Of a stretch of DNA of 64,000 bases, positions 30,201 through 44,476 are shown piece after piece. A program made the translations under genes and the position numbers. The stretch covers positions 11,585,622-11,649,621 of the forward strand of contig RSEF01000002.1 of assembly GCA_003993805.1 (NCBI GenBank). The letters are read 5' to 3'. The DNA comes from Himantopus leucocephalus. Its lineage: Eukaryota; Chordata; Aves; Charadriiformes; Recurvirostridae. The stretch's first letter is position 1; every line of letters begins with the position of its first letter. The notes beneath the pieces are model-generated. The model did not search any database and was not told the DNA's origin. It saw nothing but the letters and a program-made list of their open reading frames with translations.

Positions 30201-32870
30201 AAAAGCCCAACTACACAACTTCCAAAACTGCTCAGATACTGAGTTATTTGAAAGTCAGTGTGTTATGCAGGCACGACCACTTTTCTCCAGAAGTCAGGCC
30301 ACGAGCAACATTAGCCCAGGGGAGAGTTTCTCTTGTCAACAGTCATCTCAGGGAAAGCTGATACTATATAGAGAAAACAAGTGCAATTCTGAACCAACTA
30401 AGGTTTCCAAACTGAAGCTCCTTCAAGCCCAAAATGCCTGGGCTCATACTTGGAAACCTTCAGAAATACGCTCAGAACTTACAGAGTTAAAATACATTGA
30501 TCTGTAATGCAGGTAAGATGAGCCAAAGATAAACACTGACAAAGCTTACAGGCTTTTACAGCATTAATCAAAAGAAACTTTAAGGCAGGGAGAGGATCAA
30601 ATTGTAAAATCTGAGCCTTAGATCCTGCTTCTGAAATTCAAGGCGAATGGCAGAAATAATGGACCTGAAAGTTTCATGCAATGCTCCCCCAGCTGTGGGA
30701 CAAGATCAACAGAAAGAATAATGTGCTGTAGAACTTGAAGCCCTTCCCCAAGTTCTCGCCTTGCTTGGTTTTCTTCTCTCTGTTTTTTAGAGACTGTATT
30801 TCCTAGGTTGGACATAGACATCTGGCTTAAAAGTATACTCTGAAGTATATTTGGAGTCTATGTTCTCTCCTTCATAGGCAGTACCCAAACTCACTAATTA
30901 TATGCATTATATGCATTCCAATAAAGCTTTCCACTCATCCCCCAAACCAAGTCTATCATCGCTCCTTACTGAAGCCTTAATCCCTATCCATTTCAAAGGT
31001 CCATTTTGATTTTTTTTTCCCCATTGACATTTCAGATTTTTTTTATACCTCAAAAGCAGGTAATTTATTTGGTTTGCACTTTCTTCCTTCAGATCGCCCT
31101 CAGCTCTCCCCCCAAAACATTCATGTCCGGACAAGGACAAAGCTTGCCTAGAGGACAATTTACAGACATGTGAGAACAGCAGTTTTGATAAAAAACCAAT
31201 GTACAGTGATAAACAACAGCATTCATAACTAAACAAATCCTTAAGTGGAAAACAGCTGAGAATATTCATGACCCTTTTCTTTTTATCTTTGCTGCAAAAA
31301 TTGATAAATGAAAGTGGAAAAATGGTAACAAGTAAGTTTCAAAAGCACAAACTTTATAACGAGAAACTTTAAAAGCCAAAAAATTGTTCAAAGAAGTAAA
31401 GATCTTCCAAAGAAATTGGTCAGGTGATGAAAATACGTTGCATTTACTTCAGATAACACCAGTTTCTCAGCAAACCTGGTAACAGCTGACATCAGGAAAA
31501 CTTTGCCCTACCATTGCAGGCTAGCATTTCCTTCCTATGTTGTTAGAAAGAGACAGGAGTGAGGACAAGAGGAATATATCACTTCATTTTCTAACTAGCT
31601 TTTGGTGTGGCTGATGGCACGGGGGAGGTTGGCAAATGGGCTTTTCTGGCCTAGATTTTTTTCCCAATACCATACGTGCTATCTTGGATGGCAGTCTCAA
31701 ATTTGTTGAGCTGTTTCTTTCAAAGATCTTGGTGGGAGCTCTAGTGTGATCTCTTTTGACACATGTTCTATTACCTATGTCTTTCAGATGCCTCCAGATC
31801 TTATTATCTTTTACCTGAAGCCATCTTACAACATGTCTATTTTGTAACATAGAGAATTCTTCCCAAGGCTTTTCCAGGACCAGTTTTGGCTGAACTGAAT
31901 TATGCACATTTTTGATATTAAAAATCCATTTCACATCAGCATGATTCTTGCATTTTATATCTGCTCTGTATTACTGCTATGCAAAACTTAATACTTTGAC
32001 CAACGGTTTGCTATTGTATTCATATGTACATCCATGGCATATGCTAGAGCTACAGGTCAGAGAGACGGAAGAGCCCTCTGCAGCTCTGCAACATTACAAT
32101 ACTTCTCACTTGCAAAATGATGTTCTGCCTCTCCTCTGGCAGGTGCATCTTAAACCTATTTCTTCAAGCACTGATGATGATGACAATGACGTAGAGCAGA
32201 CTACGAAGGCCTTTCAGGGAGGAAATTACTTTGTGAGCACTCAAGAGCTCTTCCTGCTGCATCATTATGTAGGGCTGAGGTTTATTAAGGGCAAGAGGAC
32301 GATACTGTTCTCTTCTCAGCCTTTTTCTTCAGACGCAGAAATAGAGGATTAATAATTTTTTCATCAGAAGTCGAACTTCATTTTTCTGATTATTTCAGTT
32401 ATGCTACTGCCAACATTTGGCTGGGATTTTATTTTCCTCCTTTAGCCTGAATGCAGATGACTAAGCCAGAGCTCTGACACAGAGACTTAGCCCTGCAGGG
32501 TGAGGGAAATTCATGAAAGTGCAGGACATGACTGAATAGCATGCCATCCCTGTGGCTACCAACAGAAGTTAAAGCCCCACAAATTACTAATCCTACCATC
32601 AACCTAACATAAATTTCAGAAAATGTCATTCATGAAATCCAGCCTTCTGTTGTGATTTCTGTGAAAATCTTTTCTGCCTAACCCAAAGAAAATGAACTGC
32701 AAAAGTATCATCACATTATGGTGTTATAACAAAGGGCAAGCCTCTTGACTTGAAGCTTGGATTTGCAATTTAATATTCTGCAGGAAACAGAGGAAATAAA
32801 ATGCTAGAGTTCTGTCGGTCTTTCCAATCATTATCTTATGTTGTCAAGTGGTGTTCTTTCACCCTAGGCA
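24300..32870. other. AT-rich non-coding stretch, nothing recognised
   Basis: Between the alternating run at 24.25 kb and the nested hairpin at 32.88 kb I see no exon, RNA gene or named repeat on either strand. One AAGATGGC motif occurs at 27379-27386. Open frames at 31584-31934 (minus) and 31948-32352 (plus) are of chance length and unrecognised. Confidence 0.6.
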
Positions 32871-32876
32871 GAAGAT

Positions 32877-32922
32877 CTGGAGTCCACTGTGCTGCTCAAG
32901 CACCTGCCCAGAAGGACTCCAG
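32877..32922. other. Nested hairpin (9-bp outer, 5-bp inner stem)
   Basis: The outer arms CTGGAGTCC (32877-32885) and GGACTCCAG (32914-32922) are perfectly complementary. Inside the loop, GTGCT (32889-32893) pairs with AGCAC (32899-32903) around GCTCA. The nested structure could fold in RNA, but it is shorter than a typical pre-miRNA stem. Confidence 0.5.
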
Positions 32923-34198
32923 TTGTGATGCCTGATGCTGAATGAGGCATTCAACTCTGGGCTGCTTCACCAAGCACGACAAAACACCTGAAACACTTCA
33001 TGATCCTCTTAAGCTGCAACTTGTCCTACAAAACTGAACCCGAAGTGGAAACGGAGAGATTAATTTGTTCATGACTAGACGTTTTGAAGCTGGATTATCA
33101 GATTGCATGATTTCAGACAGCTACTCCTTAGCAAAGTGGTCTCGCAGGGGTGTACCCTTTATTCTCACGTAAGTAAAATCCATTAATTAAGAAAATAAAG
33201 TCTAAATCTGAGAAGACTTCATAACAGTAGTGATTTCCTTACAGTCTTACATACGTATTTCTTTTTGATACACTTACCTGCTAAAATTAATTCTAAAATG
33301 GTTTAGAGTGCGCTCAGCCCCTATTTCTATTTCACCTGTTCATGCCTGTTTCATAAAGATGTAATTTAATTTTTTATTTGGCTTTCTTGAGGATGACATG
33401 ACATAAAGGCAGACTACGAGAGCTTTCTTTTACTGTGAGGAGCAAGGTTTCTTTGTTTCAGTGATGCTGAGGCCCGAGTGGGTGCCCACAGTCAAAGTGA
33501 CCAACGCCTTGTTCTACCCTATACTCTGAAATCTGAGACGTTTTTCACTGTTTTCACCTCCATTGGCAGAAACAGAATGTGTCTGTGCAAGTGATGACAT
33601 ATGCTGAATTAAAAATGTAGGGAATTCTGAACTGGTCATTTCAAAGGGAAGAAAGACCATAGCATTGGTTTTAGCTGTTTCACATCTATTCTTTCAGTGC
33701 TGAGAGATTCTGACTTTTACCACCTTCTTTCTGTTGAAGATAGTTTGCTATTTTATTTTAAGACATGAGATTTCCTACTAAAACTGATTGTGGCTTTACA
33801 GTGTTCACTGAGCTCCAACAATAGAAAAAAGTTCCTTTTGGGGAGACTTTTCAGGCAATGTTTGTGTGAGGCTGCTGCCACCACAGTGGTCACCCATGGT
33901 TCAAAGCGCTAGTTTAAACTGGCCACAAGAAATTTTAATCCCCAGTCTAGCAGCACGGTTGTTAAAACCGACACTGTGCTGTCTTTGTTAGGGTTCATGC
34001 TCTTTCTGCAGCCTTCGAGTGTAACTGTTTCGGTGTGCTAAAGAAGATACCGACATTCATGTCAGTCTCTGGATTGCAGCTTCCAAGTTTATGACAGATG
34101 GGAAACCAACAGAGGAGTTAAAATCCTGTGAATCCACACACAGCTTATAGCCAGTAGCCATCTGGCTGGGGATCTACATAATACCACAAGAGGATGAC

Positions 34199-34241
34199 AA
34201 AAAAAAAAAAAAAAAAAAANAAAAAAAAAAAAAAAAAAAAA
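34199..34241. repeat. Poly-A run with an embedded N
   Basis: About 43 nt of A with one undetermined base at 34220, followed by GAC and a second short A run. The true length is uncertain. No obvious retroposon body or target duplication was seen to its left. Confidence 0.9.
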
Positions 34242-37200
34242 GACAAAAAAAAGGCAGTTACACGTGCACTTCCATTTCTCTTCCCCTTCTTTGTGCTTCC
34301 TGTTTTGAATATACTTAATAACCACATTACAAATAGTCTTTCAAGTACAGGTTAAACAACTACAGTATTTTCTCACTAGCACTTTCCACGCAGAAAAATA
34401 AATTCAGTATTAGGCAGAAAGTCCAACGTGTGACAACATATAATGTTTGTCTATGGTAGGTAACAGCCAAACAGGCAGCATTTAACAAAAGTCTGAGCAT
34501 TTGAGGAGAGAACAGGGAATGGAAAGCACTAAGAAACCCCATTCAGCAGCGCTGCCAGTTGCTCTATAGAAACAATTCAAGGCAGAAGTTGTAACACAGG
34601 GCCCCTAAAGTATAATTACTTGCACAAAAAATGTGGCCAACAAAAGTTACCTAACCTGTTCAGAGAAGAAAGCAGCGATTTACCCCCAAAATGTGCTGGG
34701 AAGGCTGAAAATCTGGTTTTCAAAGGAAAAAGCATAAGCTTCATTAAAACCCCCTTTTGCACAGCAGTGCTCCTGCTAGCTAAAGCCAGGAAACAAGGAA
34801 ACATGCAATCCGTCTTTAAAGGCAAGACTCATTTTTCGCCTCAACCTGCTGAAATATTCAGCTAGACGTTTTCAACCCATAACCACGTGTTTGTTGGGGT
34901 TTTAGCTTTCTGAAAAGAGCAGATTTCTGACGTAAAGAAAGAGTAGAGCCACTAGACTAAGAATTCTTTTCCCTGCGTGCTGTGTTGCAAAAACGAGAGC
35001 ATATTAAGCAACTCGAGAACAGGAAATAACACTGACAAACAAACTGATATTCTTTCCATAGCATGGTCGCTCAGAGGAGGACATTTGAAACTTCACCTCC
35101 CCAAATGAAGAAATGTTTATTCTACACTTGGCAAGGCTGCTGAATGCTTGTGTACTCCTTCTAGTCCGACTGTTTTATGATCCTTTCAGTGAAGTAGATA
35201 GTCATACTAGAGTAGAAATTAACATAGAGCTTGAACATTTTTTTAATAAAGCTCTCTCCTTCCAAAAATGTTGTTTTATTGCTACCAAGATGGTTTGTGG
35301 AAATACACCAGTTCTACCTGACGTGTATGTGGGAATGTATCTCAGATCCCTTCACCTCATCTGGAGTGTCCAGCACCATAGGTGAACACTGTAGAAGCTC
35401 CACCAATTTATTCAGTGTCCTATAGTGAGTCTGTTATTTTGTTAATGTAACCTCCAACAGGAGAGATTGAAAAAAACAGATTAAATGCAGCCACCTATTT
35501 CTAAGCTATTCACTCTACGCTCCCTTCATACTTGACATGATCTACTCAGTGCAACAATTCATCTTGTTGTGAGGCAGACATCGCAAATAGGTCAGGTGAG
35601 TTAAGCCCTAAAATTAACCATTTCTCTCCATGGAAGATAAAGTGAGATTAGAATGACTAGTTCATGTGGCCGGACTTAAGTCACACGCACTCCACTCAGG
35701 CCATCTTTTTTAACCAACGCCTACACTTACCTATTATAAAGTTCTCCCTGAAACTGAATTTCTTACATCTCAGCTAAGGGCTCTAGCCACCATATTATAG
35801 TTTTTCCTGCTACTTTGCCTGGTTTTGGATGAAAAATTTCATCGCCATGTTTTCAGTTTCCATATGGACATCTTTGAGTAAGTGAAGATGTCTTATTTAC
35901 CCCATCTGTCTAAAATCAAGAAATGCAGTTGTGTTTTTCATTTAGAAAGGCTTAAATAACTGCATTTTTTCCTCAAAAATAAAAAATAAACAGAGAAATT
36001 TCAATTATAATCCCACTAATATCACTGCAATTCTAGTAAAAAATGGCCGATTAATGGCAGTCTGATGTATATTCTAATTTTCCATGTGAATAATGTATAT
36101 TTTGAATTATTTTTTCCTGACAGATTGAGATTTTAATTAAGAAAAAATTGCAGTGTAAGACATTTTTTCATTTTTCTTGCAAGAAGCGTATTTTTTATAA
36201 ATGTGGCTATCTAGCCAGAAAAAAATGAAACTCCGAAAGCATAATTGTAAATTTTCTTCAGTGTTTTGTGACAATATCTTGATCAAGTAGAAATTGAGCT
36301 AAGAAAGAAAATGAATAACCTTACTTACTTCAGGAGGTTAACTTTTGCTGACTTTGACTCCTAGGTCACAAGGCGTTCTGTTTATTTCAGATTAGAGTAC
36401 CTTCATTTAAAATAAAACTACAAAATTTTTGTTCCTTTTTATAACTTTGTGGCCTTCATCCTCAATACCATATCATTACTGGAACCATCATCTCACCCTC
36501 CTGACTTTCTCAGCATTCAGCTAACCGAATTTATTTGGTTAGTCTGAGTTGGATTTCTACATGCGCTGCGTGCAACTATCTCCAAAAAGTTGAAGAAGTG
36601 CAATAAAAAAAAGCTGCAACTCTAAGTAGTGGAAATTTTCAATACTGATGCCTCTGTCTTCAACAGTTTGAAACAAATGCCTCCCTTTCTTCACAAGAGT
36701 TCCTTCAATTTGACTTTGACTTTTATGGAGTTCATGGAAAGTTATAAACCGGAATGTAAAATAAGTAAGAAAAAAGTTGAAACCACAGGTACAACCTCCC
36801 TTCCCAGAGAAGCTGGATGTGGAACTACATCCCTTGGATGAGGGCGCAGCCCACCGCGGTGTCACCCTGCTCACAGGTGGTGCCCCAGTCCCTTCAGGGA
36901 CTCCTCCTTAGAGAGGGTGCTGGGAAAGCAATTCAAAACATCCAGCGTTCATCTGCCACTAATTCAAACCTGCAGCCTCGGAAGCTGTCTTTATCTCTTT
37001 CTGTGTTTTACTGAGGGTTAACAGCATGTTCTTCTACCTGTTAAAACATGTTACTCTTTCCTAATGAGCTAAATAAGAAGAAAGAGTATCTAAATTCCTT
37101 CCTATAGGTTTTACTTACAAAGGAGGAACTCATACATGATTCAACTCTGTATCTACTCCTCACTGCATTTTAAATAAAATATTTTCACTTCAGCAGTTGC

Positions 37201-38404
37201 TATTTAGAGTGAACCTCAGAAATAAAAAAAATAAAGAAAAATCTGATATAAAATACAATTCCATTTTTATCTGAAAAGAATGCCTACTTCCATGCATACA
37301 GTTCTCATCTTACTACTGCTTATAAATTCAGGGATTTTTTGCATGAACTATAACAACTGATTTACAAAATAAAGAGCTGAATTAAATCCCAAAGTAACAT
37401 GTAAAAACTGTTCACGTTCACTTCTATTTGATGGTGGATCAGGCAATTTTGTGCTTTTGCAGCTAGCAGCACCACCCATCACCAGGTTCTTTTGTTTCAG
37501 ACCATGCTGGTGTCGTTCAACACAGCAGCACAGAAAAGCAGGGCAACGCTCTGTGCAAGCATTTGATATGATATAATAACGTACAGAAGACTATATCCTA
37601 TCCCTAATGATTGCTAGTAGCAATGTTTCAAAAACATTAGACGATACAAATACCAACAATGAACCTTACTAATTGCAAAAGGCTTTGCAGGTGACAGAGA
37701 GGAACGAGGTCTTTCTAGATGCTCACAGGTAATGTGCTTATGTCTTAAATCATGAGATTTGATTACCCTTCTCTAAGCGTGCTTTGCTGCCACTGTTATT
37801 AGCCTTTGTATCATCAAGCCCTTTTTGAAAATTGAACCACTATATTTAACTGTATGACCTCCACGGTGAATTCTATAGGCTAAATGCATGTTGTCTGAAC
37901 ACACTATTTATACCTTTATAAAATTAAATGCTAAATACCTGATTTCTTGATCTTGGTTTTATGAAGCTGGAAAAGAAGGAGAAAACAACACAACTTGATC
38001 ATTGCTCCTCTTATTTCATATTAACTATTTATGTCAAAACTAATTTTTTTTTACTATTTCATTTCCAAAATAAAAAGAATATATCCCCATCCCTCTCATC
38101 TCACAGACAAGACCTGTTACTCCTCTCTGTACTATTTAGTAGTCCTACACTTTATAGGACTTTGAAAAATTTTAAATTTTAAATTTATAGGCTGAAACCA
38201 TTAACTCTTTATCTCTTCTTCAGTTTTTGGGCTCTCTCTTATGGTTGCCAACTGCAGCAAGACGACTTCCTGATACAACACTTTAATCCAAACCCCTCCA
38301 GTAGGACCACGGAGGAATGAAAAGGAGTTCCAGAGTTATTTTTTTCCCCTTCAGCTATTCTCTTTAAGAGTTATGGATTTTTCTTTACTCTTTGAAGACA
38401 TCTG

Positions 38405-39126
38405 TGTGAAATTACCCACACAACAGTAATCCTAACAAAACCAAGATTTATTAAAACAAAGAGAAAATGGAATGAAAACAAAATAAATTGTTTGCTTAAC
38501 ATAGCTGAATTTACAATTCTCATAAGTTAAATTAGATAAGGCATAAACTAGATAAGCTTAACTTCAGATAAAAAAGAAAAAAATGAATCTTGTAGTTTAT
38601 CCTTTGAAATTAAATATCCTTTCTGACCGCACCAGTCAGGCTGTCAATGCCGCTTGCTGCTCGGAGACCAACAATTCCCTCTTTTGTCTCCCACAGATAT
38701 GCTTAATAAACCCCGGTTCAGGTTTCCTAAACGCTTTTTCAAAGACAAAAAAATGGGCTTTGGTAAACAGTTTCAGTCTCCATCTCTGAGGAGTTACACC
38801 ACTGAGGAAACGAAAAACCTTAATTATGATTTATGACTGCCTTTTCAAGGTTTATGACCCAGCTCAAATATTGCCTTTTGCTAACCATCTTGGCCGGGTC
38901 TATCTAGGTTTTGGCTAGACCCATGGGCAAACCTCACCTCAAGCAGATCCTTTTCTCTTCCACTTGTCACAAGCGATGAATTATAGACAAGGGCTAAGGC
39001 TCACCCTTACAATCAGCTACGTCTCAAAACAAAGTCCAATGGACCTTTGAAAAAAATCAGTCTTGGCTGATGTCTAAAATGACAGATTGTTCTTTGTTTC
39101 TGCCTTTACGGGTTTTAGGATTCACA
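38405..39126 (-). mobile_element. Candidate solo LTR (tentative)
   Basis: The segment is bounded by a perfect 6-bp inverted terminal repeat, TGTGAA at 38405-38410 and TTCACA at 39121-39126, the TG...CA arrangement typical of retroviral LTRs. Read on the minus strand, AATAAA (38452-38447) lies about 40 bp before the 3' end and is followed by a T/G-rich stretch, TCTTGGTTTTGTTAGG, compatible with an R/U5 boundary. The 722-bp length suits an LTR. Against it, the 5-bp flanks (ATCTG and TATAC) do not match as a target duplication, no clear TATA box is seen, and I cannot match it to a named family. No internal gag/pol-like sequence adjoins it, so it would be a solo copy. Confidence 0.3.
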
Positions 39127-41813
39127 TATACATAGTTTTTGCTTGAGTACGCTGTGTCATTTAGCAGGTGGTGTTTCCCTGATATAAGAAGGGTATGACT
39201 CTTGAATGTCTATAATAAAAACTGACCTGTAATAGAAACTTTTGCCACTTTGGAAGTGTAATGAAAATGGCAAGTTTGTTCCTTCTCACACGCAACCATG
39301 GATGCAAACATGCTAGCAAAAACAGCTTAGATAAGCAAAACTTCTTTCCTTTAAGCAAGTAATATAAAGACAAACTGAAAACAGTCCTGCTGAACAGCCC
39401 CCACACTGGGACATGTCCCAGTACAGATGCACCAGAAGAATGAGGAGAGCGGTGGTGAACAGACCACACCTATACCCTGCATTATTAACTCAGGGTAACT
39501 CTTCTCAACCTAGAGCATGGTCTAAGCTATTCTCAATCCTTTATTCTTCAGCCTCTCCAATAAATTTGAAATGAGGAAAAAAAGAACAACAAAAAAAACC
39601 CCAAACAACAAAACAACCCAGACAAGAAACCCTGAAGGCATGAAAGCAATGGAGATATTATTACAGAGCTACTTAACAATATCCACATAGGCTTGTCTGC
39701 AGTGATACAGTCCAGCGCTAAACCAGGACTACTGCAGGCAGACAAGAAAAAGATGTAGTCATAACTCAAAAGCAGATTCCTACAGGACAAGGTTAGCTTG
39801 TGACTCCCAGACCTGGAACTATGTCACATGCCATTTTTTGATATAACAGGATGCTTGGAAGAAACCCTTCAGCAGCAGGACTTCAGGGTGCGGCTGCATT
39901 TAGGTTCCCTAAAGCCAAAAGTAAATGAACCGTGATCCAAGATCTGTTCAATAGAACATTATATTCATTTAATTATTTTTTCAAATTACGAAATCATACA
40001 TATGACAGTCTTTCCAAGCTCCAGATCAAGTTAATTTCATTCATTACAGAGGCACAGAGTTACTCAAACATTCAATTAAAATAACCTTACAGAACTGCAT
40101 TTAAATTGTATCATCACTCTGACGAAATCCAAAGCAAAACATAAAATAAAGGTCAAACTAGAGAACACTGTGGAGCAAGTTAATACCCATGAAAAATGAG
40201 CACAAGAAAAACAAAACTATTCCCCAGTGAAAAATGGTAGCAGAGGATGTGAGAAGGTATGTTATTCCTCTCCTTTATTGCTGCTCATCTCACAGAAGAA
40301 AAGCCGGAGTAAAGGAACTTCAACATTTGTAATGGGAAAAGAAAAAGACAACTCTGCCTTACCATGTAATGAGGAAAGAAAGAGTTAGAAAAGAAGGTGC
40401 ACGACCAAAATAGGACCTCACTGCTTGCACATCTCTCTCTCAAGCCCTAGGACACAAAACCCCTGCTATAGGTGATTTTATTTTTTTACTTTGTTTGACA
40501 GTTTCTTACAAGGAAATCATTTTGTAGTTGACTTAAGGCAAGGATTCCTTCTTAAAAACAACCAGAAAAAAATCTTAATGCTTTGGTAATCTCTCTCTTA
40601 ATCCTCCCTATACATATCATTGGAAAAGACTTCAAAAACTGATTAATCCAAAGATAATTATACTCAACTGTTCTCCAAAGAGGAACAAAAATGTATTGGA
40701 ACTCAGCTAATAGATGTCTTCCTTAAAGAAATACATTACTTAAATATTCTTTCAAAATGCTTTCGGATGCATATATTGATAAAATCAATAAAAGTTAATG
40801 AATCTCACCTAAAAATCTCTAGTAGATTCCTTTCAAAAGAAAGTTTTTCTTAATTTTATAGAGTTTCCGTACACATTTGAGATGAGTCCAAGAATCTACC
40901 AGAACGTTTAATTATTTCTAATGTAGAAATGCTTAGATAGCACGCCTGTGTCTGTGAGGAGAAGGGAAGAGCGCTCCTTATTTTTACAGGAAAAATATGT
41001 AATATATTAGCCATAAATTAGCATGATACTTTGAGCAGTAACCATGCAAAATCAACCTTGATACAAAATTAGAATTATTCAGAAATACATTAATTTTAGA
41101 TCCTGACCTTCTGGCTACCACTGCAGCAGAATACAATTAACACTCTTCTGAGGCTCCCACAATGTACATTCAAAGAGGTTTTTTATGACTAAGTGATACA
41201 TGAAACGATACAAGGGAACTCTTTGAAGTACTGCACACTAGCAAAACACTGAAAACCAGTATCTGCCGTGTTTGCACACAAATATTCTGCATAAGTAATG
41301 TCGAGCTAAACACACCACCAGGATAATTTCCTGTAAAGGTGGTGAATTTGGACAAACGTTATTGGCTCTACATTAAAAAATATGACAGAATTGCAGAAGT
41401 CTGTTAATGATGCAATGTTTTAGAATCAAGCTTTTGTCGTCAGTCAGGACAGAGAGTATTTTAAAGACTCATTAAAACACTGGTATCAGAAAGGTAGGTG
41501 GAGATTTGACAGTTATCCATTACTTGAGGTGGATCCTAGTAGAGCAGGAGTTGGGGCCAGGTTTCAGGGCTATGTAGGTATGTACCAATGCTGCTAAATA
41601 TGCCATGATTTTTTTTTTTAAAAGAGCCCAAGTCACTTTAATTTTAATAACTGAATTACCCTATTGCCACATACCCAGCACAAAGTGGTCAACAGTTTTG
41701 AACGCGCACCTAGGTTCTGTACAAGCACTTACGGACTGCTGCAGGATAACCTACAGATGTACAACTCAAAGCCAGTCTCTGGCTTAGTATTTGCAATCAT
41801 TTTCCTGAGTTAA

Positions 41814-41847
41814 AATATTTGGGTTATATTTCAATATTTGGGTTATA
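41814..41847. repeat. 15-bp direct repeat, period 19
   Basis: AATATTTGGGTTATA occurs identically at 41814-41828 and 41833-41847, separated by four bases. This is a small local duplication in non-coding DNA. Confidence 0.9.
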
Positions 41848-43355
41848 AAGGTGTGATTCACCAGGGCACTTAACTACAACATGGTTTACCTGGGATTTGG
41901 AGAACCCTCAGCAGCACCCTCCATAGCAAGGAGATGTTCCCCACCAACCCTGGGCAATGCGGACAGCCCAGGCTAGGGAGTGCTCAGCTGCCCTGCTGGA
42001 GTGTTGCCACTTGCATTAAATATTGATTAAATATTTATTCTAGCATGATTCAAACCCTCAAATCCTAGATAGCTGCACACTCCCTAAGGTTACAAACCCA
42101 GTGTCTGTGTGCCTCGCTTATCCACTACATATGAAAGCTGAAGATCATATTAGGCAAGAGAAACTAACTTTCCTGTATATTATAGAAACCTCCAGTGAAA
42201 ATATGTTCATTACTGTGATATTGTCCATTGGTTTGCACCTGGAATTTCATTTTTCCTCATCCATAAGTAAGGAAGAATTAAAATTACAGTTGCTTTTAAT
42301 TTTACTTTTACTGACAAAAAAAACCCTCTTATAAAAACAGATATTCATAAAAACCATACATACTTCAATTTTCATAAAAGAATCAGGAGAAGGGAAATTA
42401 TGTACTACATTTGCTTAATACATCATGCCTCCAGTGACCTTCAGCTCTGACGAAAACTGGCACCACTCATTTTTTTAATTACTAACACAAAGCTCTGGGT
42501 TAGTTAAAGAGTTTATCAACTCTTCAATACTTCAAATATGTTGTTAAAGGCAAAAATGTAAATGGCCTTCATTCATAACATTTTAAACACAAAAGGTGAC
42601 AATTCTCATGATGGCACTGTAAGAAAGCAGTGGAAATAGCACATGGTGGTTTTGGATTACACCAGGAGAGAAGCTGCACGTCCAAACCAGTCTGAGAGGG
42701 AGGAGATGGTTGTGAGATGCCCACCACCACCACACAAGAGCATAAAGACAAACACGCAAAGAAAGGCTCTTCTTCACACGTGCCTGGCGAAGGAGAGGCC
42801 TCACAAGGGCATACAATGGAGAGCACTCCTCAGGGAGGTCCCCAAGAGGGGGGGAGTGCAAAATGCTTTCACTGGAGGCAGCATGGCACGACTGCCCTCA
42901 AAAAGTAGCATGATGATGGGGATGGTAACAGGAGCTGCACACAGGTAGAAACTGGCAGAAGAAATAGTCTCTGGGGTGACTCAGGCTAATTCCAAGAGAA
43001 AATATTATCTTCCACAGCTGTACCATCAACTCAGGTCCACAAGCTGATTCCCCTGCAAAATGCCCCAGTTCAAACCATAAATGGATATATTTGGCCAATA
43101 TACTCAGTACTGGACTTGCCACAGGACACAGAGCTCACTCTAAGTCACTAAGCATTACCCAAAACCCAGAAAAATATTTAATTTCCAAAGCTCATAGATA
43201 ACCCTGCAAGAAAAGATACTAAGACTGGATGACTGAGTAACTCGTTTTCTCTAGTGTAGTTCCTAGTACCCTAAAGAAGTCAGATTTTTTTGTTAGATCT
43301 TCCAAAGAACTTCAAAACCCTGCCCACAATGTAAAGCAGTGGGAGTTGAGTCTTT

Positions 43356-43425
43356 GAAAGGTTAAAGGGCTTGCCCAAGATCTGTGAATAGCAAAGACAA
43401 ATCTCCAAGCTCCATCTCTTCTCTT
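43356..43425 (-). repeat. MIR-like relic (tentative)
   Basis: AGGTTAAAGGGCTTGCCCAA followed by GATCTGTGAATAGCAAAG resembles the MIR reverse-strand core (GAGGTTAAGTGACTTGCCCAAGGTCACACAGC...). It is a short diverged fragment. Confidence 0.45.
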
Positions 43426-44476
43426 ACTCCACCATCATGAATCAGATCTAATCCTGCACCAGAGCTTTATCCCAGGGATTACAGAAATTATTTTAAAAGA
43501 CTGAATATGGAAAAATACATAAATCAAAAGTTCTGGCATGGGTTCTAAATAATGTGATTTTAAGAAAAGTAGAGTTTCAGTTCAATTCTCAGCTCCAGTT
43601 ACATTCTCTCTCCTAAAAATCAAGAAACTCGTTTCAGAATAACCAAGATGAATAAACACTCTTTTCAGCAGAGCAGCAAATCAGGTAGATGGATATCTTA
43701 AAGATACGTGTTCAAAGTTTCACCTCTCATCACTGCTTACAGCCCTCCAGTCTCAACCCTGACAACAGTCAGTAGCTTTTATGAATAAGCATGTTCTGGA
43801 AGAGACGCTGGACTACGTGGCTGGATAAACAAGCAGATAAGATCGTAGAGAAATACAAAACGTCAAACATCCATTTACCCCAGGTATCAGCCCGTCAGTT
43901 TGCAGTAATGTTTATGCAGATAAAGAAAAAAGATCAAAAAGAAAGCTCTGCAAGTAGTTTGGTTCCATTATTTATTATAAGATTTTGCCTTTGTAAATAT
44001 AAATCAAACACAAATGTACAGCAGTGCCAAGGACATAAATTATATTTGATATCTATACATTAATATATTCCAGTAAACCAAACTAAGAAACAAATCTAGT
44101 CAGAATTCAGTCAAGAATCTGTACAGAAACATACTATTAAATTTCTATGGTATGTGAAGAACAAAACAAGTTTAAGCAATACAGTTCTTCAAATCATATC
44201 AAAAGCAAAATGACTGCAAACTCCTAAAGCAATGTTACTAATTTATCATTGTTACAGCTTAAGAATGTAGCCATATCACATAAATTGCTTCTCCCTCATG
44301 TAGTATCTTTGAACTGTTCAATCTGAAAAAAAAATAATCCAAAGTGTATTAGAAAGAGACTGCACTTTTATAGCAAAAGAGGGAGCAGACGGTGAAACAA
44401 GACATAATATAATGGCATGAAGAATTATATGCATTTCGCATGGGACTTATCATTTATATGATAAACACAAGTGTAC

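Noticed and set aside
31584..32352. Divergent open frames of 116 and 134 codons (minus then plus)
   Set aside because: Several frames of this length are expected by chance in 64 kb of AT-rich DNA. Neither resembles a family I know, and no promoter, splice or retrogene features were seen.
36800..36930. CCCAGAGAAGCTGGATGTGG resembling the CR1 phrase CCCAGAGAAGCTGTGGATG
   Set aside because: Only about 20 bp agree. The following sequence does not continue along the CR1 consensus and there is no tail octamer.
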